DNA of 64,000 nt, from NCBI GenBank assembly GCA_023614405.1, contig JAJUPC010000037.1, positions 1 to 64,000 on the forward strand, given 5' to 3'. Origin of the DNA: Avena insularis (taxonomy: Eukaryota > Streptophyta > Magnoliopsida > Poales > Poaceae). The notes under the pieces were generated by a model, which did not search any database, was not told where the DNA came from, and saw nothing but the letters and a program-made list of their open reading frames with translations. Every line of letters begins with the position of its first letter. Position 1 is the stretch's first letter. Below, one piece after another: positions 10,149 through 21,162 of this stretch. Position numbers and translations under genes: made by a program.

Positions 10149-11030
10149 CCTTATCGCCTAGTCGGGAATGAAGTGACTAAGAGCCGTGACTCGCCCGGAC
10201 AACTTCTAGATGTCACGCAGGCACTCGGGTTTTCCGAGTCGCGCGATGGTGTCGATCTTGGTGGGGTTGGCTTTGATGCCTCGCTTGGAGACTACGTATC
10301 CTAGTAGCTGCCCGCTCGGGACGCCGAAGGTGCACTTTCCTGGGTTCGGCTTGATGTTGTACCTCCGTAGATTTGCGACGGTTTCGACCAGATCGGCGAG
10401 CAGGTCATCCTAGCGGGTGGATTTTACCACCATGTCGTCGATGTAGACGTGAATGTTGTGGACAATTTGGCTCACGAGGCACTCCTGCATGCACCTTTGG
10501 TATGTGGCGTCGGTGTTCTTGAGGCCGAACGTCATGGCCGTGTAGCAGAAGGCGCCAAATGGCGTGATGAACGCCGTCTTCTCCTCGTCCTCGACCGCCA
10601 TCTTGATCTGGTTGTAACCAGAGTAAGCATCGAGGAAGCACGGCGACTCTGATCCCGTGGTCGAGTCGATGATCTGATCGATGCGCGGTAGGACAAACTC
10701 CTCCTTCGGGTAGGCGCTGTTGATGTTGGTGTAGTCAATACACATTCTCCATGTGTTGTTCTTTTTCAGCACCAGGACTAGGTTTGCCAGCCACTTGGAG
10801 TGTTTTATTGGCCGAATGAAGCCTGTGGCCAACAAGCGTTACACTTCTTCAGCGATTGCTCGACGGCGCTCTTCATTGAAGGGCCGCAGTGACTGCTTTA
10901 CCGGTCGCACTTTGGGGTCGGCGTGAAGTTTGTGCTCAGCGAGTTCCCTCGGGACACCTGGCATGTCGGAAGGTTTCCATGCAAAGATGTCGCGGTTTCC
11001 ACAGAGGAACTCGATGAGCGCGCTTTCCTA
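10149..11030 (-). pseudogene. G1 reverse transcriptase
   Basis: This segment would copy element RNA into DNA. Minus-strand motifs in order are EHKLHADPKVRPVKQSLR (about 10930), FIRPIKHSKWLANLVLV (about 10820), WRMCIDYTNINSAYPK, FLDAYSGYNQI, MTFGLKN and the catalytic YIDD at 10434-10445, then CTFGVPSGQLLGY (about 10320). The longest unbroken stretch is 10410-10835. In-frame stops lie at about 10842, 10408, 10205 and 10150. A UAG at 11028-11030 separates it from protease in the same frame, and G2 has a UAG at the homologous codon. Confidence 0.9.
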
Positions 11031-12175
11031 TGCGGGCTTGGAGTCGCCCGGGACGAGCTCGACGGTGTGGGTATGCGTGGTTGCCTCGAACGTGGAGTTC
11101 GCGGCGGTTGGCTTCTTCAGTATGGTGGGGTCATTCTTGTTGATGTTGGCCGCGTATTTCGCGAGCTCCTCCGCATGGTCGGTTGCCCCGGCGATGACGG
11201 CATCAGCGAGCTCATCACCTTTGTCCCCGCATTCCACGGCCACATCGGGGTCACCGTGGATGGTGATGATGCCGCTCGGCCCAGGGGGCTTCATCATGTT
11301 GTACGTGTAGTGGGGGGTCGACATAAATTTGGCAAACGTTTGGCGTCCCAGGACGCAGTGGTAGGGGCTGCGGAAGTTCACCAGCTCGAACTCGATTCGC
11401 TCGGTGTGGTAGTTTGCCGGTGTGCCGAAGGTGACGGTAATGTCACTTTTTCGATCGGGTATGCCTTCAGACCGGGGACGATGTTGTGGAAGGTTGTCAG
11501 GGTCGGCTGGATCACCGACTCCGGGAGCTGGAGCCTCTTGAACGTGTCCAGATACATGATGTTGATGGAGCTCCTGCCGTCCATCAGTGTCTTGGGTAGC
11601 CAATAATCGGCCACTTTGGGCCTGACCACTAGGGCGATTCGTCCTGGGTACTCGATCTTGGGAGCGTGGTCCTGGTGACTCCAAGTGATGCTCTGCTCGG
11701 ACCAGTTGAGGAAGCGTGGGATGTCGACCTGTGTCACCGCATTGACGGCGACTGCGTGGGCGAGCACCTTCCTCTCGCGCTTGGTGCCGAGCCTGGTGAA
11801 AGTGTGTAACGAGCCGACGGTGTTTCCAAAGCCGCCGACATTTCCGTTGTCCCGAGGTGGGTTGTTGTTGGGGTCTTCCCTTGCTCGCCTTGCCTTTTCG
11901 ATCTCTTTGAGAGAGTGGCAGTCCACGGTGGTGTGGGTGGCGGGCTTCCCCTCCCTACTGTGGTAGACGTAGGGCTGGTTGAGCAGGGCAGTGGGGTCGA
12001 ATTTCGGCCTCGCCGCGTTGTTGGTGTGGTAGTTTCTTCTATCGCGGTAATTTCCTCTGTCACGTCGGTAGCTCTTGGGGTCATGTTGGCCGAAGCCGGC
12101 GTTGGCGACGAAGTCGACTCGCCCGTTCGTGCGGCGCTTGCCGGTGATGTGGGTGTTGCTATAGCGCATGTCGCA
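11031..12175 (-). pseudogene. G1 protease region
   Basis: This region would process Gag-Pol. A basic linker (RRDRGNYRDRRNYH) leads to ERKVLAHAV, ITWSHQDH and the retropepsin active site LMDGRSSINIMY near 11580, where the usual DGGSS has Gly changed to Arg. The segment YHCVLGRQTFAKFMS and PPGPSGIITIHGD follow, but only after a frameshift near 11450. A single in-frame UAG (12176-12178) separates it from gag. The Arg change and the frameshift argue against activity. Confidence 0.82.
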
Positions 12176-13155
12176 CTATCCCCCGCTCCACTTGCCGCTG
12201 GTGCGGTGTCTTCCTCTAGACTCGTCGTCGGAATCTTGGTTGGGGTCCTCCTCCGCGTAGCTCTTGGCTATTTCGAGGAGGTCGGGGATGTTGTCGAGCG
12301 TCCGGTAGACCCGCTTGATCTTGGCGACCAGTGGTTCGTACCGGCATGCATTCTTGAAGCAATGTATCGCCGTGTCTGGGTGGATGCCGGAGGCGTTGAT
12401 CCACAGTTCTTGCCACCTTTGAATCCAGTGGAGGGTCGACTCGTGTTGTCCCTGGATGCACCGCTCCAGATCATCAATCGTGGTGGCGCGGGTGTAGGAG
12501 CCCTCGAAGTGTCTGACGAAAGCATCCCGCATTTCCTCCCAGGATTCGATGTTGTCGGTGGGGAGGGTGTTGATCCATTGCCGGGTCGCGCCCTCCATCA
12601 TCAGGGGGAGGTAGCGAGCGGCGATCAAGTCGGTGTGGCCGGTGATTCCCATCGCCATGAGGTATGTATCCAGCCATACTGTTGGGTCGTACGTCAGATC
12701 ATATTTTTCGATCTCTTCGGGCGCCTTGAAGTTGGCAAGGTACTTTTCCCCTCTAATCATAGGCCCGAAGCATTGGGGACCAACTCGGCTGAGCGAGCCC
12801 CTCGGTTCGGGGTCACCGCGATTACTGAGGGTGTGCCTCAAGTCGTTGGGCTGGCACGCCTGCCAGGCCTGGTTGTTGACGATGTTCGTGCGGGCGTCGA
12901 TGGGCCGCCCGTTGGCAGCGACCGTGTTGTTCACCGGTCACGGTTCGTTGGTGGAGAGTGCGGGGTTGGCGGTCCGTGGCTGGTTCGCCAGTGGCTGCGG
13001 TGGTGGGAAAGTCACGGCATTGGCGATGGTGGGGTGGCCACTCGAGACCACCCTGCTTGCTGAGGAGCAGGAATACATCTGCCCCCGCGGGTCGACTCCC
13101 GCAGCTTGTTGCTCGACGGCCCTGCGAGTAGGGCCTTGGCGTACTAGATCGGCAG
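12176..13155 (-). pseudogene. G1 gag, core part
   Basis: This is the capsid-type Gag segment. An open stretch of 252 codons (12176-12934) has the grass Gypsy gag core: FKAPEEIEKYDLTYDPTVWLD, ARYLPLMMEGATRQWINTLP, WEEMRDAFVRHFEGSY and LHWIQRWQELW. A TGA just upstream (about 12936) splits it from its N-terminal part, which continues to the E2 junction and resumes at 21163. A 382-codon plus-strand ORF over the same bases is a shadow. Confidence 0.87.
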
Positions 13156-13160
13156 TGTGC

Positions 13161-14663
13161 TGATACGTCCATTTTGCATCACTATTCTATGTCTTAATTC
13201 ACTATTATTCATTGATATATTTCGTATTGAGAGGTGATACTTATGTTATTTCATCTGTTTTTGCATGGTTGATGACTTTTGGAGCATGGACCGCTGCAGT
13301 CAAGATTCTGATGGAAAGGATGCTGTTTGGAGGAAAAATTCGCGAAGATCAGAAAATCCGGCAAAATATACAGAAAATCCTATTTTTCCAGAACACTAAG
13401 GATGCCGGAAGATGGAGTGGAGATGGGCCACAGGGGGCCCACACCACCCCCTGGCGCGGGCAGCCCTAGGTCACGCCAGCAGGTGGTGTGGACGCCCTGG
13501 CCCACCTCTGGCTCTCCACTCTAACGTATATCATCCTCCCGAAACCCTAAGACTCGGGGAGCGCCCACAGAAAGATTCCGCCGCCTCTGCGGGGCGGAAA
13601 ACACCGAGAGAGAAAGATCTCTCCGGCAGACAGATTTCTGCCGGGGGAATTCCTTCCCGGAGAGGGGAGATCGTCGCCATCAACACCACCATCAAGCTGG
13701 ACTTCATCGGGATCATCATCATCATCACCACCATCAGAACCCTCATCACCATCTCCATATTGTTGTAACAATTGCGTTGAATCTTGCATAGTTCATAGGG
13801 GAAACTTTCCTGGTGTTGATTACTCTTTGTAGTTGATGCTATTGAGTGAACCATTGAATTATTGTTTATGTTCAGATTGTTATACATCATTATTCCATCT
13901 CTGATCATGATCCATATGATGTCTTATGAGTAGTTCGTTTTGTTCTTGAGGACATGGGAGAAGTCATGTTGTTAGTAGTGGAGTTGTGTTGAGAAAGATT
14001 CAATAGTTTGATATTTAAGTTGTGGTGTACTTCTTCTAGTGGTGTCATGTGAACGTCGACTACATGACACTTCACCTATATGGGCCTAGGGGAATGCATT
14101 GTGTATTTGGCTACTAATCGTAGGGGTTGCCGGAGTGACAGAAACCTGAACCCCCGTTAGGAAACCATTGCACAAGGGACATAAGGGTCTTAGAGTTTAA
14201 AGTTGTGGTTAGGTTTCTACCTTAATTACTTTCTTGTACTTACTGATGTTTGCAAGGGGTATAATCACAAGTATGTATTAGTCCTAGGAAGGTCGGTACA
14301 TTAGCAGAGGTTCACCCACACAACACTTAGCAAGCTAAAGAATATTAATCAACTATATGAAGCGAAAGCACTTGACAGTCTTCCCATGTGTCCTCGAGAA
14401 CGTTTGGTCATCTTAAGTAATACAACTGGCTTGTCCTTTGCTGCATAAAGGATTGGGCCACTTGCTGCATTTATTCTTACTGTCTTTTATTTACTCGTAC
14501 TTTGTTTACTTGCTTTATCAAAAACCCCTAAAAATATGTTTGCTAAGTATTTGCAGAGAAATCCTGATCCATACCACTACCCAGCACCTTCTGCTCCTCG
14601 TTGGGTTCGACACTCTTACTTATCGAAAATATTGCGATAACCACCTATACTTATGGGTCATCA
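13161..14663 (+). repeat. E2 5' LTR
   Basis: This 1503-bp repeat nearly matches 19649-21157. It includes an inverted repeat CCACACCACC (13439-13448) and GGTGGTGTGG (13482-13491) upstream of a TATA-like CGTATATCAT (about 13523), and an ATC/ACC trinucleotide run at about 13709-13755 whose length differs between the two LTRs. The minus-strand ORFs here reflect the trinucleotide run. Confidence 0.93.
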
Positions 14664-14674
14664 AGACTATTTTC

Positions 14675-14692
14675 TGGCGCCGTTGCCGGGGA
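14675..14692 (+). promoter_or_regulatory. E2 primer-binding site (tRNA-Asp)
   Basis: TGGCGCCGTTGCCGGGGA is the exact complement of the 3' end of plant tRNA-Asp including CCA, 11 bases after the LTR end. Unlike E1 there is only one copy. Confidence 0.9.
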
Positions 14693-14777
14693 GTGAAGCG
14701 CTATTGGAGAGTGGAACTGGTAAAAGAAACTTCTACTGTGAGTATTGTTTACTTCTGCTGGTCGCTTTATTTTCGTT

Positions 14778-16143
14778 ATGGATAATTCGCTGAGTTTCTT
14801 ATTTGGTAATGCTACTACCACTACTAAGGTAGAAGATAAGCCACCACGTGCTGAGAATGATGTTTTCAAAATACCTACAAGAATTATTGATCGTGTTATG
14901 GATTAACTACTATGTTGGGGATGGAACTGTCCATCCCGGTGATCATTTGCTCTTTATACATGAATTATGCGGGTTGTTCAAGTGTGCAGGTATTACTACA
15001 GATCAAGTTAAGAAGAAGTTATTCTCATTATCACTGAAAGGAAGAGCTGAGGAATGGTATAAGCTGCTGAAGAATGGTCAGGCTCTGGAATTGGAGGAAA
15101 TAGTGCCTCTCTTTTATTAAAAGTTTTATCCTCCTAGTGAGATTCATAAAGATCGGAATCAAATATACAACTTTTGGCCTCTTGATGGAGAGAGTACAGC
15201 CCAAGCTTGGGGGAGATTGAAGTTACTAATGCTCAAATGTCCCATTCATGAGCTCCCCAACAATATTATTATCAATAAATTTTATGCAAGGCTCCCTCTA
15301 CATGATAAAGATTTATTGGATGCTTCTTGTGCTAGATCATTCACTCGCATGGAAGAAGAAGCTAAATGGGATCTTTTGGACCGTATTCAAGACAATGATG
15401 AAGCTTGGGAGAATGACAAAGGTAGAAAGTCAGGTATAAATTATGATTATGAATGCATTGAATCTTTTATGGGAACTGATGACTTTGAAAATATTAAAAA
15501 TGCTTATGGTCTAGACTCTCAAGCTATTGCTTCTTATTTTAAGGCTTTTGCTTCCTACATTGAAGTGCCTAAAAAGAAGTGGAATAAGTATCATGAACCT
15601 TATAAAGATGTTGCTAAGAGTGTTCCTGTAAGAAATACTGAAGTTTATACTGCTAATCATGTTTTACCTAAACCTTACATTGAGAAAATGCCTTTCCCAG
15701 CTAAGATTAAGGACCATTCTATGATAGCTATTATGGTTGATGAACCTATAATAGCAAATGTGAAAGACTTTGTTACTAAATATGAAGAAGAGGGGCACAC
15801 TATCCTTTGTAAGGATACCTCTAATATTGTTTCACAAAGTAGTTTTATGAGAGCTAGTATTCCTGTGTTTTCTGTTAGAATAAGTGATCATTGCTATGAT
15901 TCTCCTTGCGATAGTTATATTGTTAAGTTTATGCATGATACTGAAAGCTACTATGAAAGAGGAAAAAGTGTTCTTATGCATCTCAATAATATCAAGTTTC
16001 CTTGTTTTATGCTGAAAGTTTTTATGTTGCACTTCTTTTGCCTTCTTATGCAAGTTGCCTTTGGTTTCAACAACTTGTTTGTTTACAAAATTCCTTGCAT
16101 AGGAAGTGGGTTATACTTAAATGTGTGTATTTTTGCTTCTTAA
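14778..16143 (+). pseudogene. E2 gag-like ORF truncated at protease
   Basis: ATG at 14778 (MDNSLSFLFGN) starts a Gag-like reading that shifts frame near 14905 and again near 15120. Recognisable parts are PGDHLLFIHELCGLF (about 14940), EEWYKLLKNG, FYARLPLHDKDLLD (about 15280) and RMEEEAKWDLLDRI (about 15350). Near 15870-15905, SVRISDHCYD looks like the lead-in to a retropepsin, but the catalytic DIGAS-type motif is missing. The text jumps to CDSYIVKFMHD and ESYYERGK, the module shared with E1. It therefore resembles a deletion derivative that lost most of pol. The frame from 15217 is open for 308 codons. Confidence 0.75.
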
Positions 16144-16979
16144 TGCTCTCTTTCGCTTCAATTCATATTCCTATGTGAGCATCTTCAAAATTATCATGCA
16201 CATCTTAATGGCTATAAAGAAAGAGCTTTTTGGGAGACAACCCAAATTGTTTTTGCTTTCAGTTTGTTTTTGTTTCTTTGAGTCTTGGAAGTTATTACTT
16301 TGGTAATAACCGCTCCTTATCCGTTTTGTTTGGTTTTTGTGTCATGATCAACCTCTAATGAGAGAGAAGTGAGATTTGGCGAAGTTTGCTGTCCCGAAAC
16401 AGATTTTTGTGCTTCACCGTAAAAAATCACGAGAGATCTCTGTCTGTCGGATTGAGCTGTAATTGTTTGTGCTTCTGCCCCAGGTTGTTATTTAACTTTC
16501 GTTAGTTTTGCACTTTTTGATTTGAGCAACGGAAGATTTTCGAAAAAATTGATCTTTACCTGCTGGTCTGTTTTGACAGATTTTGCCACTTTTGCATTTG
16601 CTTCTTTATTCGATTTCCTTTTTGAATTCTTTTTGGGTTTTCAGAAGGATTTGCTACATTAGCTTATTTTTTGATGGTTTTAGGTTGAAGTTGAACTCAA
16701 AAGGTTTTATCACTTCACTTATACTAATGTTGCTAATGAGAATTGTGTGGAGTTTTGTGTGAAAGAAATTTCCAGGAAGTGGAGATAATGGTGTAATAAG
16801 GAAGAGAAGGGTTTTATGACTCAAGTAGTAAGTGTATGAAGATGAAGATATTGATGATATTCAAGTGATGACTCTGGAAGAATCTACTAGATACCAAATT
16901 CAGAGACCTGCAGAGTCCATTTTCAAATAGGTAACAGTTCTAGTAAGAAAAGTTCCGCAAAAATACTATCCAACTATAT
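16144..16979 (+). other. E2 internal non-coding region
   Basis: This matches E1 (about 4045-4600) closely, including GAAACAGATTT and CTTCACCGTAAAAA. No ORF is credible. A TTTTTGCAG-type acceptor-like sequence sits at its right end before the LTR-like segment. Confidence 0.65.
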
Positions 16980-17215
16980 TTTTGCAGTTTTCAGTCAATA
17001 AGGAAAGCTACAAAGCGAAAAAGGGACGGAAATGGAGCCAGGGTGGCTCACACCACCCTGTGGCGCAGGCCCACCCCTGGCCACGCCACCAGGCGGTGAG
17101 TCCACCCCGGACTCTGCCTCCGACTCGTTTTCTCCTAGTACCTTCCTTTTGTTCTGAAACTTCGTAATATATAACCCCCCTCCCCCCGATCCCCCGAGGT
17201 TCGTATATCGTGTTT
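16980..17215 (+). promoter_or_regulatory. E2 internal LTR-like promoter segment
   Basis: About 230 bp resemble the U3 and TATA part of the element's own LTR: GGAAATGGAG, then CTCACACCACC with TGTGGCGCAGGC, an inverted partner CGCCACCAGGCGGTG, and a TATATAA at 17168-17174. It lies immediately upstream of the small ORF at 17279. Promoter function is inferred from layout only. Confidence 0.5.
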
Positions 17216-17278
17216 TCATCGTGTTTTTGTTTCAATCTGTTTCTTCCAGGACATACTCTTTGAAGGTTTAGAAGCACA

Positions 17279-17665
17279 ATGGTGTCCGCCAAGGATAAAG
17301 GGAAGGAGCCTATGGAGGAAGACCTCCAAGACCCCGGGCAGGAGAAGGTGAAGATGAAGAGGAGGTAAAAGACACCGACATTACCATTGCAAGCATTGGA
17401 GTGGTGGCAAACCCTGCCAGGTCTATGTCAATTGGAGGGAAGCCTCCTCATCACCGTTCAGATCCCTGCCATGCAGAAAAAAAAAGACTTCAAGGAGGAA
17501 GAGTGGGGAAAGAATAGCAAGAGCTGGAATTCTCAACCCGACATGATCATGAGCCGCATTGAGCAAAACTCACAGCTTATTCATACTCTCGCCTTCGAGA
17601 TTGAGGACTTGGGGAAACTGATCAGAGATCTCATCGAGAGGATACCACCACCACCAAAGGAGTAA
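17279..17665 (+). pseudogene. E2 second small ORF, one in-frame stop
   Basis: ATG at 17279 gives MVSAKDKGKEPMEEDLQ and so on, with a TAA at 17366-17368. The same frame then stays open to 17665, giving 128 codons in all. The product would be very charged, with a likely helical stretch (MSRIEQNSQLIHTL, IEDLGKLIRDL) and a proline run at the end. I do not recognise a domain. The position after an LTR-like segment suggests a separate transcript, which is inference. Confidence 0.5.
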
Positions 17666-19648
17666 TTCGTCATCAGGTTTGGCATCCCCTTGGTTTGCAA
17701 GCTTGGGGGAGTGTCGCGGTATCACATCACTATCTTCAATCTTTTTACCTTATTAATAGAGTCATATCATGAATAGAGAAGTTATTATGTAGGATGGTGT
17801 GCATTATGGAAGTGTCCCCTCTCTCGTTAGATGTGTATCCCTTGGTGTGAGTTGCCGTTATGGAGTATCAATGAGAAGTTCTATTATTCACTCTTTTGCA
17901 TAGCTTATATTAGTTTTCAATTCGTGGTTAAATGATTGATCTTGTTGTTAGTATTGGTATCACTTTGGGATCATTGAGTTAATTTAGTTGGTTTTGGCAA
18001 ACCTGGCTCGGTCAGTAGCAACACTATTTTTGAGAGTTGAAAGAAAAGATAAAAGTACCTTTAAAGAAAAATAATTTCATCATCTTTCTTTCTTGATTTG
18101 CTCATAAATTTAGTATTTTCTAGTTAAGATCTTTTGTGCTTCCAAGGAAGATTGCATGTTTGTCTTTATCACTTGTATGTTTGGTTGTTTCCTTCAACTC
18201 TTGTACTTGCTAGCCCAAAACCTATACTGAGAGGGTATTCTTCTCGTGCATCCACCTCCTTAAAACCAAAACCTTTGCCATTTGTGTCCACCATACCTAC
18301 CTAGTAGCATTATTGCTATTCCAAGTAAATTCTTGTTTTGTCTATCTCCCAAATTAAACTTGTTATGTGAAAATTAGTGATTAAAGCTCTCACGAACTTG
18401 ATGGCACACTTTACTTTCTTGCATTTAATAAACTTGAACCATTGTTCTCACCTATGTTGTGTATATGCTTGCGTTTTGTGAGTTGAGAATTAGTAGAACC
18501 ATGCTGTCATGGGGAACACTTTCAACATTGCACTGGTACTTTGTACCAAGTTGATATCATGTTCTTTTGTCTATGGATGTCGTCGGTGTGAAATGAAAGG
18601 GGAGCTTGTAAGTCCATGGAGTTATGCATATGTGTTAGAGAAAGCACTGGGTCATTGGTCTAATCCATGCTGACATGGTGGAGACCTGCAGCGTAACCAT
18701 AACGAGTATCTATGAAGCATTCTTCTTATAAAAAAAGAGATAGAGATTGAGAAAAACAGAAAAGAAAAAAAAGATATTATGAAAAGAGGAAAGAGAGAAA
18801 AAAAGCACCATATTCCCATGGTAAATAAGAAGATTGCTGAGATACTTGTTGTATGCTTGCCTTGTCATTTTGATATGGGGATTCTTCCGTATCATCAGGC
18901 AAGGGGTACCCCATTGGCGGTTCTCTATGATACACATATGCTTACGATGACAAGAACTTACCGGTGACTAAACTTGAGTAGCATGAGGAGCGACCCTCAT
19001 ATTCAAGGGACATGAGATTCTCAATTTACAACTTGTCAATGCATATCCTCATATTTGATCACTTTAACCTTAATCACCTAAAGATGCCTATGATAGGGGC
19101 AATGAGAGCTGAAAGCTAGTAAGTATCATAATTTTTGGGAGCTCTTTATGAGACTTGCAATCCCTGCTTCCCTCTGCGAAGGGCCTTTCTTTTACTTTGT
19201 AGTTGAGTCAGTAAACCTACTCCCTTCTATCTCAGCAAGTATTTTGAGTTGTTGTGTTTCATTCATTCATATGATGATTTATTCAGTCATGTTGCTTATG
19301 TTCCTTGCTTTGCACATTTCTCTTATCTTGATGTTTACTACTTTCAAAGCTATCATGGAAAAACCAGTTATTTGTGAACTCCAGCAAATTATCAACTATT
19401 CTTCGACCAAGAGCTAAGTTTGCCATTACCAATTATGATTTACTTTATGCATCTTTATTGTGTTTCCTTTAGTCATTGCAAGTTAATTTATATAATAGTG
19501 AGTTGTCTTCTATTATGATCTATGTATTGATGAATGTGATGCTTCTTGTCCTTATTCTTTTATCGACTCTTCACTCCATAAAACAAAGGCCATGTTTATT
19601 GAGCTCAGTTTTGCTTGGGGACAAGTGAAGTCTAAGCTTGGGGGGAGT
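17666..19648 (+). other. E2 internal non-coding 3' region and polypurine tract
   Basis: AT-rich sequence without credible ORFs. The part 18340-19150 matches E1 (5470-6290) and E3 closely. It ends with AAGCTTGGGGGGAGT (19634-19648), the polypurine tract next to the 3' LTR. Confidence 0.75.
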
Positions 19649-21157
19649 TGATACGTCCATTTTGCATCAATATTCTATGTCTTAATTCACTAATATTCAT
19701 TGATATATTTCGTATTGAGAGGTGATACTTATGTTATTTCATCTGTTTTTGCATGGTTGATGACTTTTGGAGCATGGACCGCTGTAGTCAGGATTCTGAT
19801 GGAAAAGGTGTTGTTTGGAGGCAAAATTCGCGAAGATCAGAAAATCCGGGAAAATATACGGAAAATCCTATTTTTCCAGAAGACTAAGGATGCCAGAAGA
19901 CGGAGTGGAGATAGGCCATAGGGGGCCCACACCACCCCCTGGCGCGGGCTGCCCTAGGCCGCGCCAACAGGTGGTGTAGCTGCCCTGACCCACCTCTGGC
20001 TCTCCCCTTTGGCGTATATCATCCTCCCGAAACCCTAAGACTCGGCGAGCAACCATAGAAATATTCCGCCGCCTCTGCGGGGCAGAAAACACCGAGAGAG
20101 AAAGATCTCTCTGGCAGACAGATTTCTGCTGGGGGAATTCCTTCCCGAAGAGGGGAGATCATCGCCATCAACACTACCATCAAGCTGGACTTCATCGGGA
20201 TCATCATCATCACCACCATCATCACCATTAGCACCCTCATCACCATCTCCATATTTCTGTAACAATCGCGTTGAATCTTGCATAGTTCATAGGGGAAACT
20301 TTCCCGGTGTTGATTACTCTTTGTAGTTGATGCAATTGAGTGAACCATTGAATTATTTTTTATGTTTAGATTGTTATATATCATTATTCCATCTCTGATC
20401 ATGATCCATATGATGTCTTGTGAGTAGTTCGTTTTGTTCTTGAGGACATGGGAGAAGTCATGTTGTTAGTAATGGAGTTGTGTTGAGAAAGATTCAATAG
20501 TTTGATATTTAAGTTGTGGTGTACTTCTTCTAGTGGTGTCATGTGAACATCGACTACATGACACTTCACCTATATGGTCCTAGGGGAATGCATTGTGTAT
20601 TTGGCTACTAATCGTAGGGGTTGCCAGAGTGACAGAAACCTGAACCCCTGTTAGGAAACCATTGCACAAGGGACGTAAGGGTCTTAGAGTTTAAAGTTGT
20701 GGTTAGGTTTCTACCATAATTACTTTCTTATACTTACGGATGTTTGCAAGGGGTATAATCACAAGTATGTATTAGTCCTAGGAAGGTCGGTACATTAGCA
20801 CAGGTTCACCCACACAACACTTAGCAAGCTAAAGAAGATTAATCAACTATATGAAGCGAAAAGCACTTTGATCTTCCCATGTGTCCTCGAGAACGTTTGG
20901 TCATCTTAAGTAATACAACTGGCTTGTCCTTTGCTGCATAAAGGATTGGGCCACTTGCTGCATTTATTCTTACTGTCTTTTATTTACTCATACTTTGTTT
21001 ACTTGCTTTATCAAAAACCCCTAAAAATCCGTTTGCTAAGTATTTGCAGAGAAATCCTGATCCATACCACTAGCCAGCACCTTCTGCTCCTCGTTGGGTT
21101 CGACACTCTTACTTATTGAAAATACTGCGATACACCCCCTATACTTGTGGGTCATCA
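19649..21157 (+). repeat. E2 3' LTR
   Basis: This 1509-bp repeat is the partner of 13161-14663. It differs by scattered single bases, by the trinucleotide run at about 20198-20245 and by a few small indels near its end. It ends GGGTCATCA at 21157. Confidence 0.93.
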
Positions 21158-21162
21158 CGTGT

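Larger units (their letters stand above)
13161..21157 (+). mobile_element. E2: non-autonomous LTR retrotransposon (Sabrina/WHAM-like LTR start)
   Basis: LTRs of about 1.5 kb begin TGATACGTCC and end GGGTCATCA. A perfect tRNA-Asp primer site follows the first, and the tract AAGCTTGGGGGGAGT precedes the second. The flanking pentamers TGTGC and CGTGT match at three of five bases, so the duplication is imperfect. The interior has a frame-broken gag-like ORF ending at a truncated protease start, a second small ORF behind an internal LTR-like segment, and long non-coding sequence shared with E1 and E3. There is no RT, RNase H or integrase. The family resemblance is from memory of wheat repeats. It is inserted in G1 gag. 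Confidence 0.9.

Noticed and set aside
11915..13063. A 382-codon plus-strand ORF
   Set aside because: It lies antisense to G1 gag, which has clear domain motifs. The plus-strand text has no motif and follows from GC-rich codon complementarity.
13531..13908. Minus-strand ORFs in both E2 LTRs (also 20019-20402)
   Set aside because: They are produced by the ATC/ACC trinucleotide run and LTR sequence. Both lie in non-coding LTR and differ in the repeat run.
14675..14692. tRNA-like sequence
   Set aside because: Only the 18 bases complementary to the tRNA-Asp 3' end are present, with no cloverleaf. It is a primer-binding site, not a tRNA gene.
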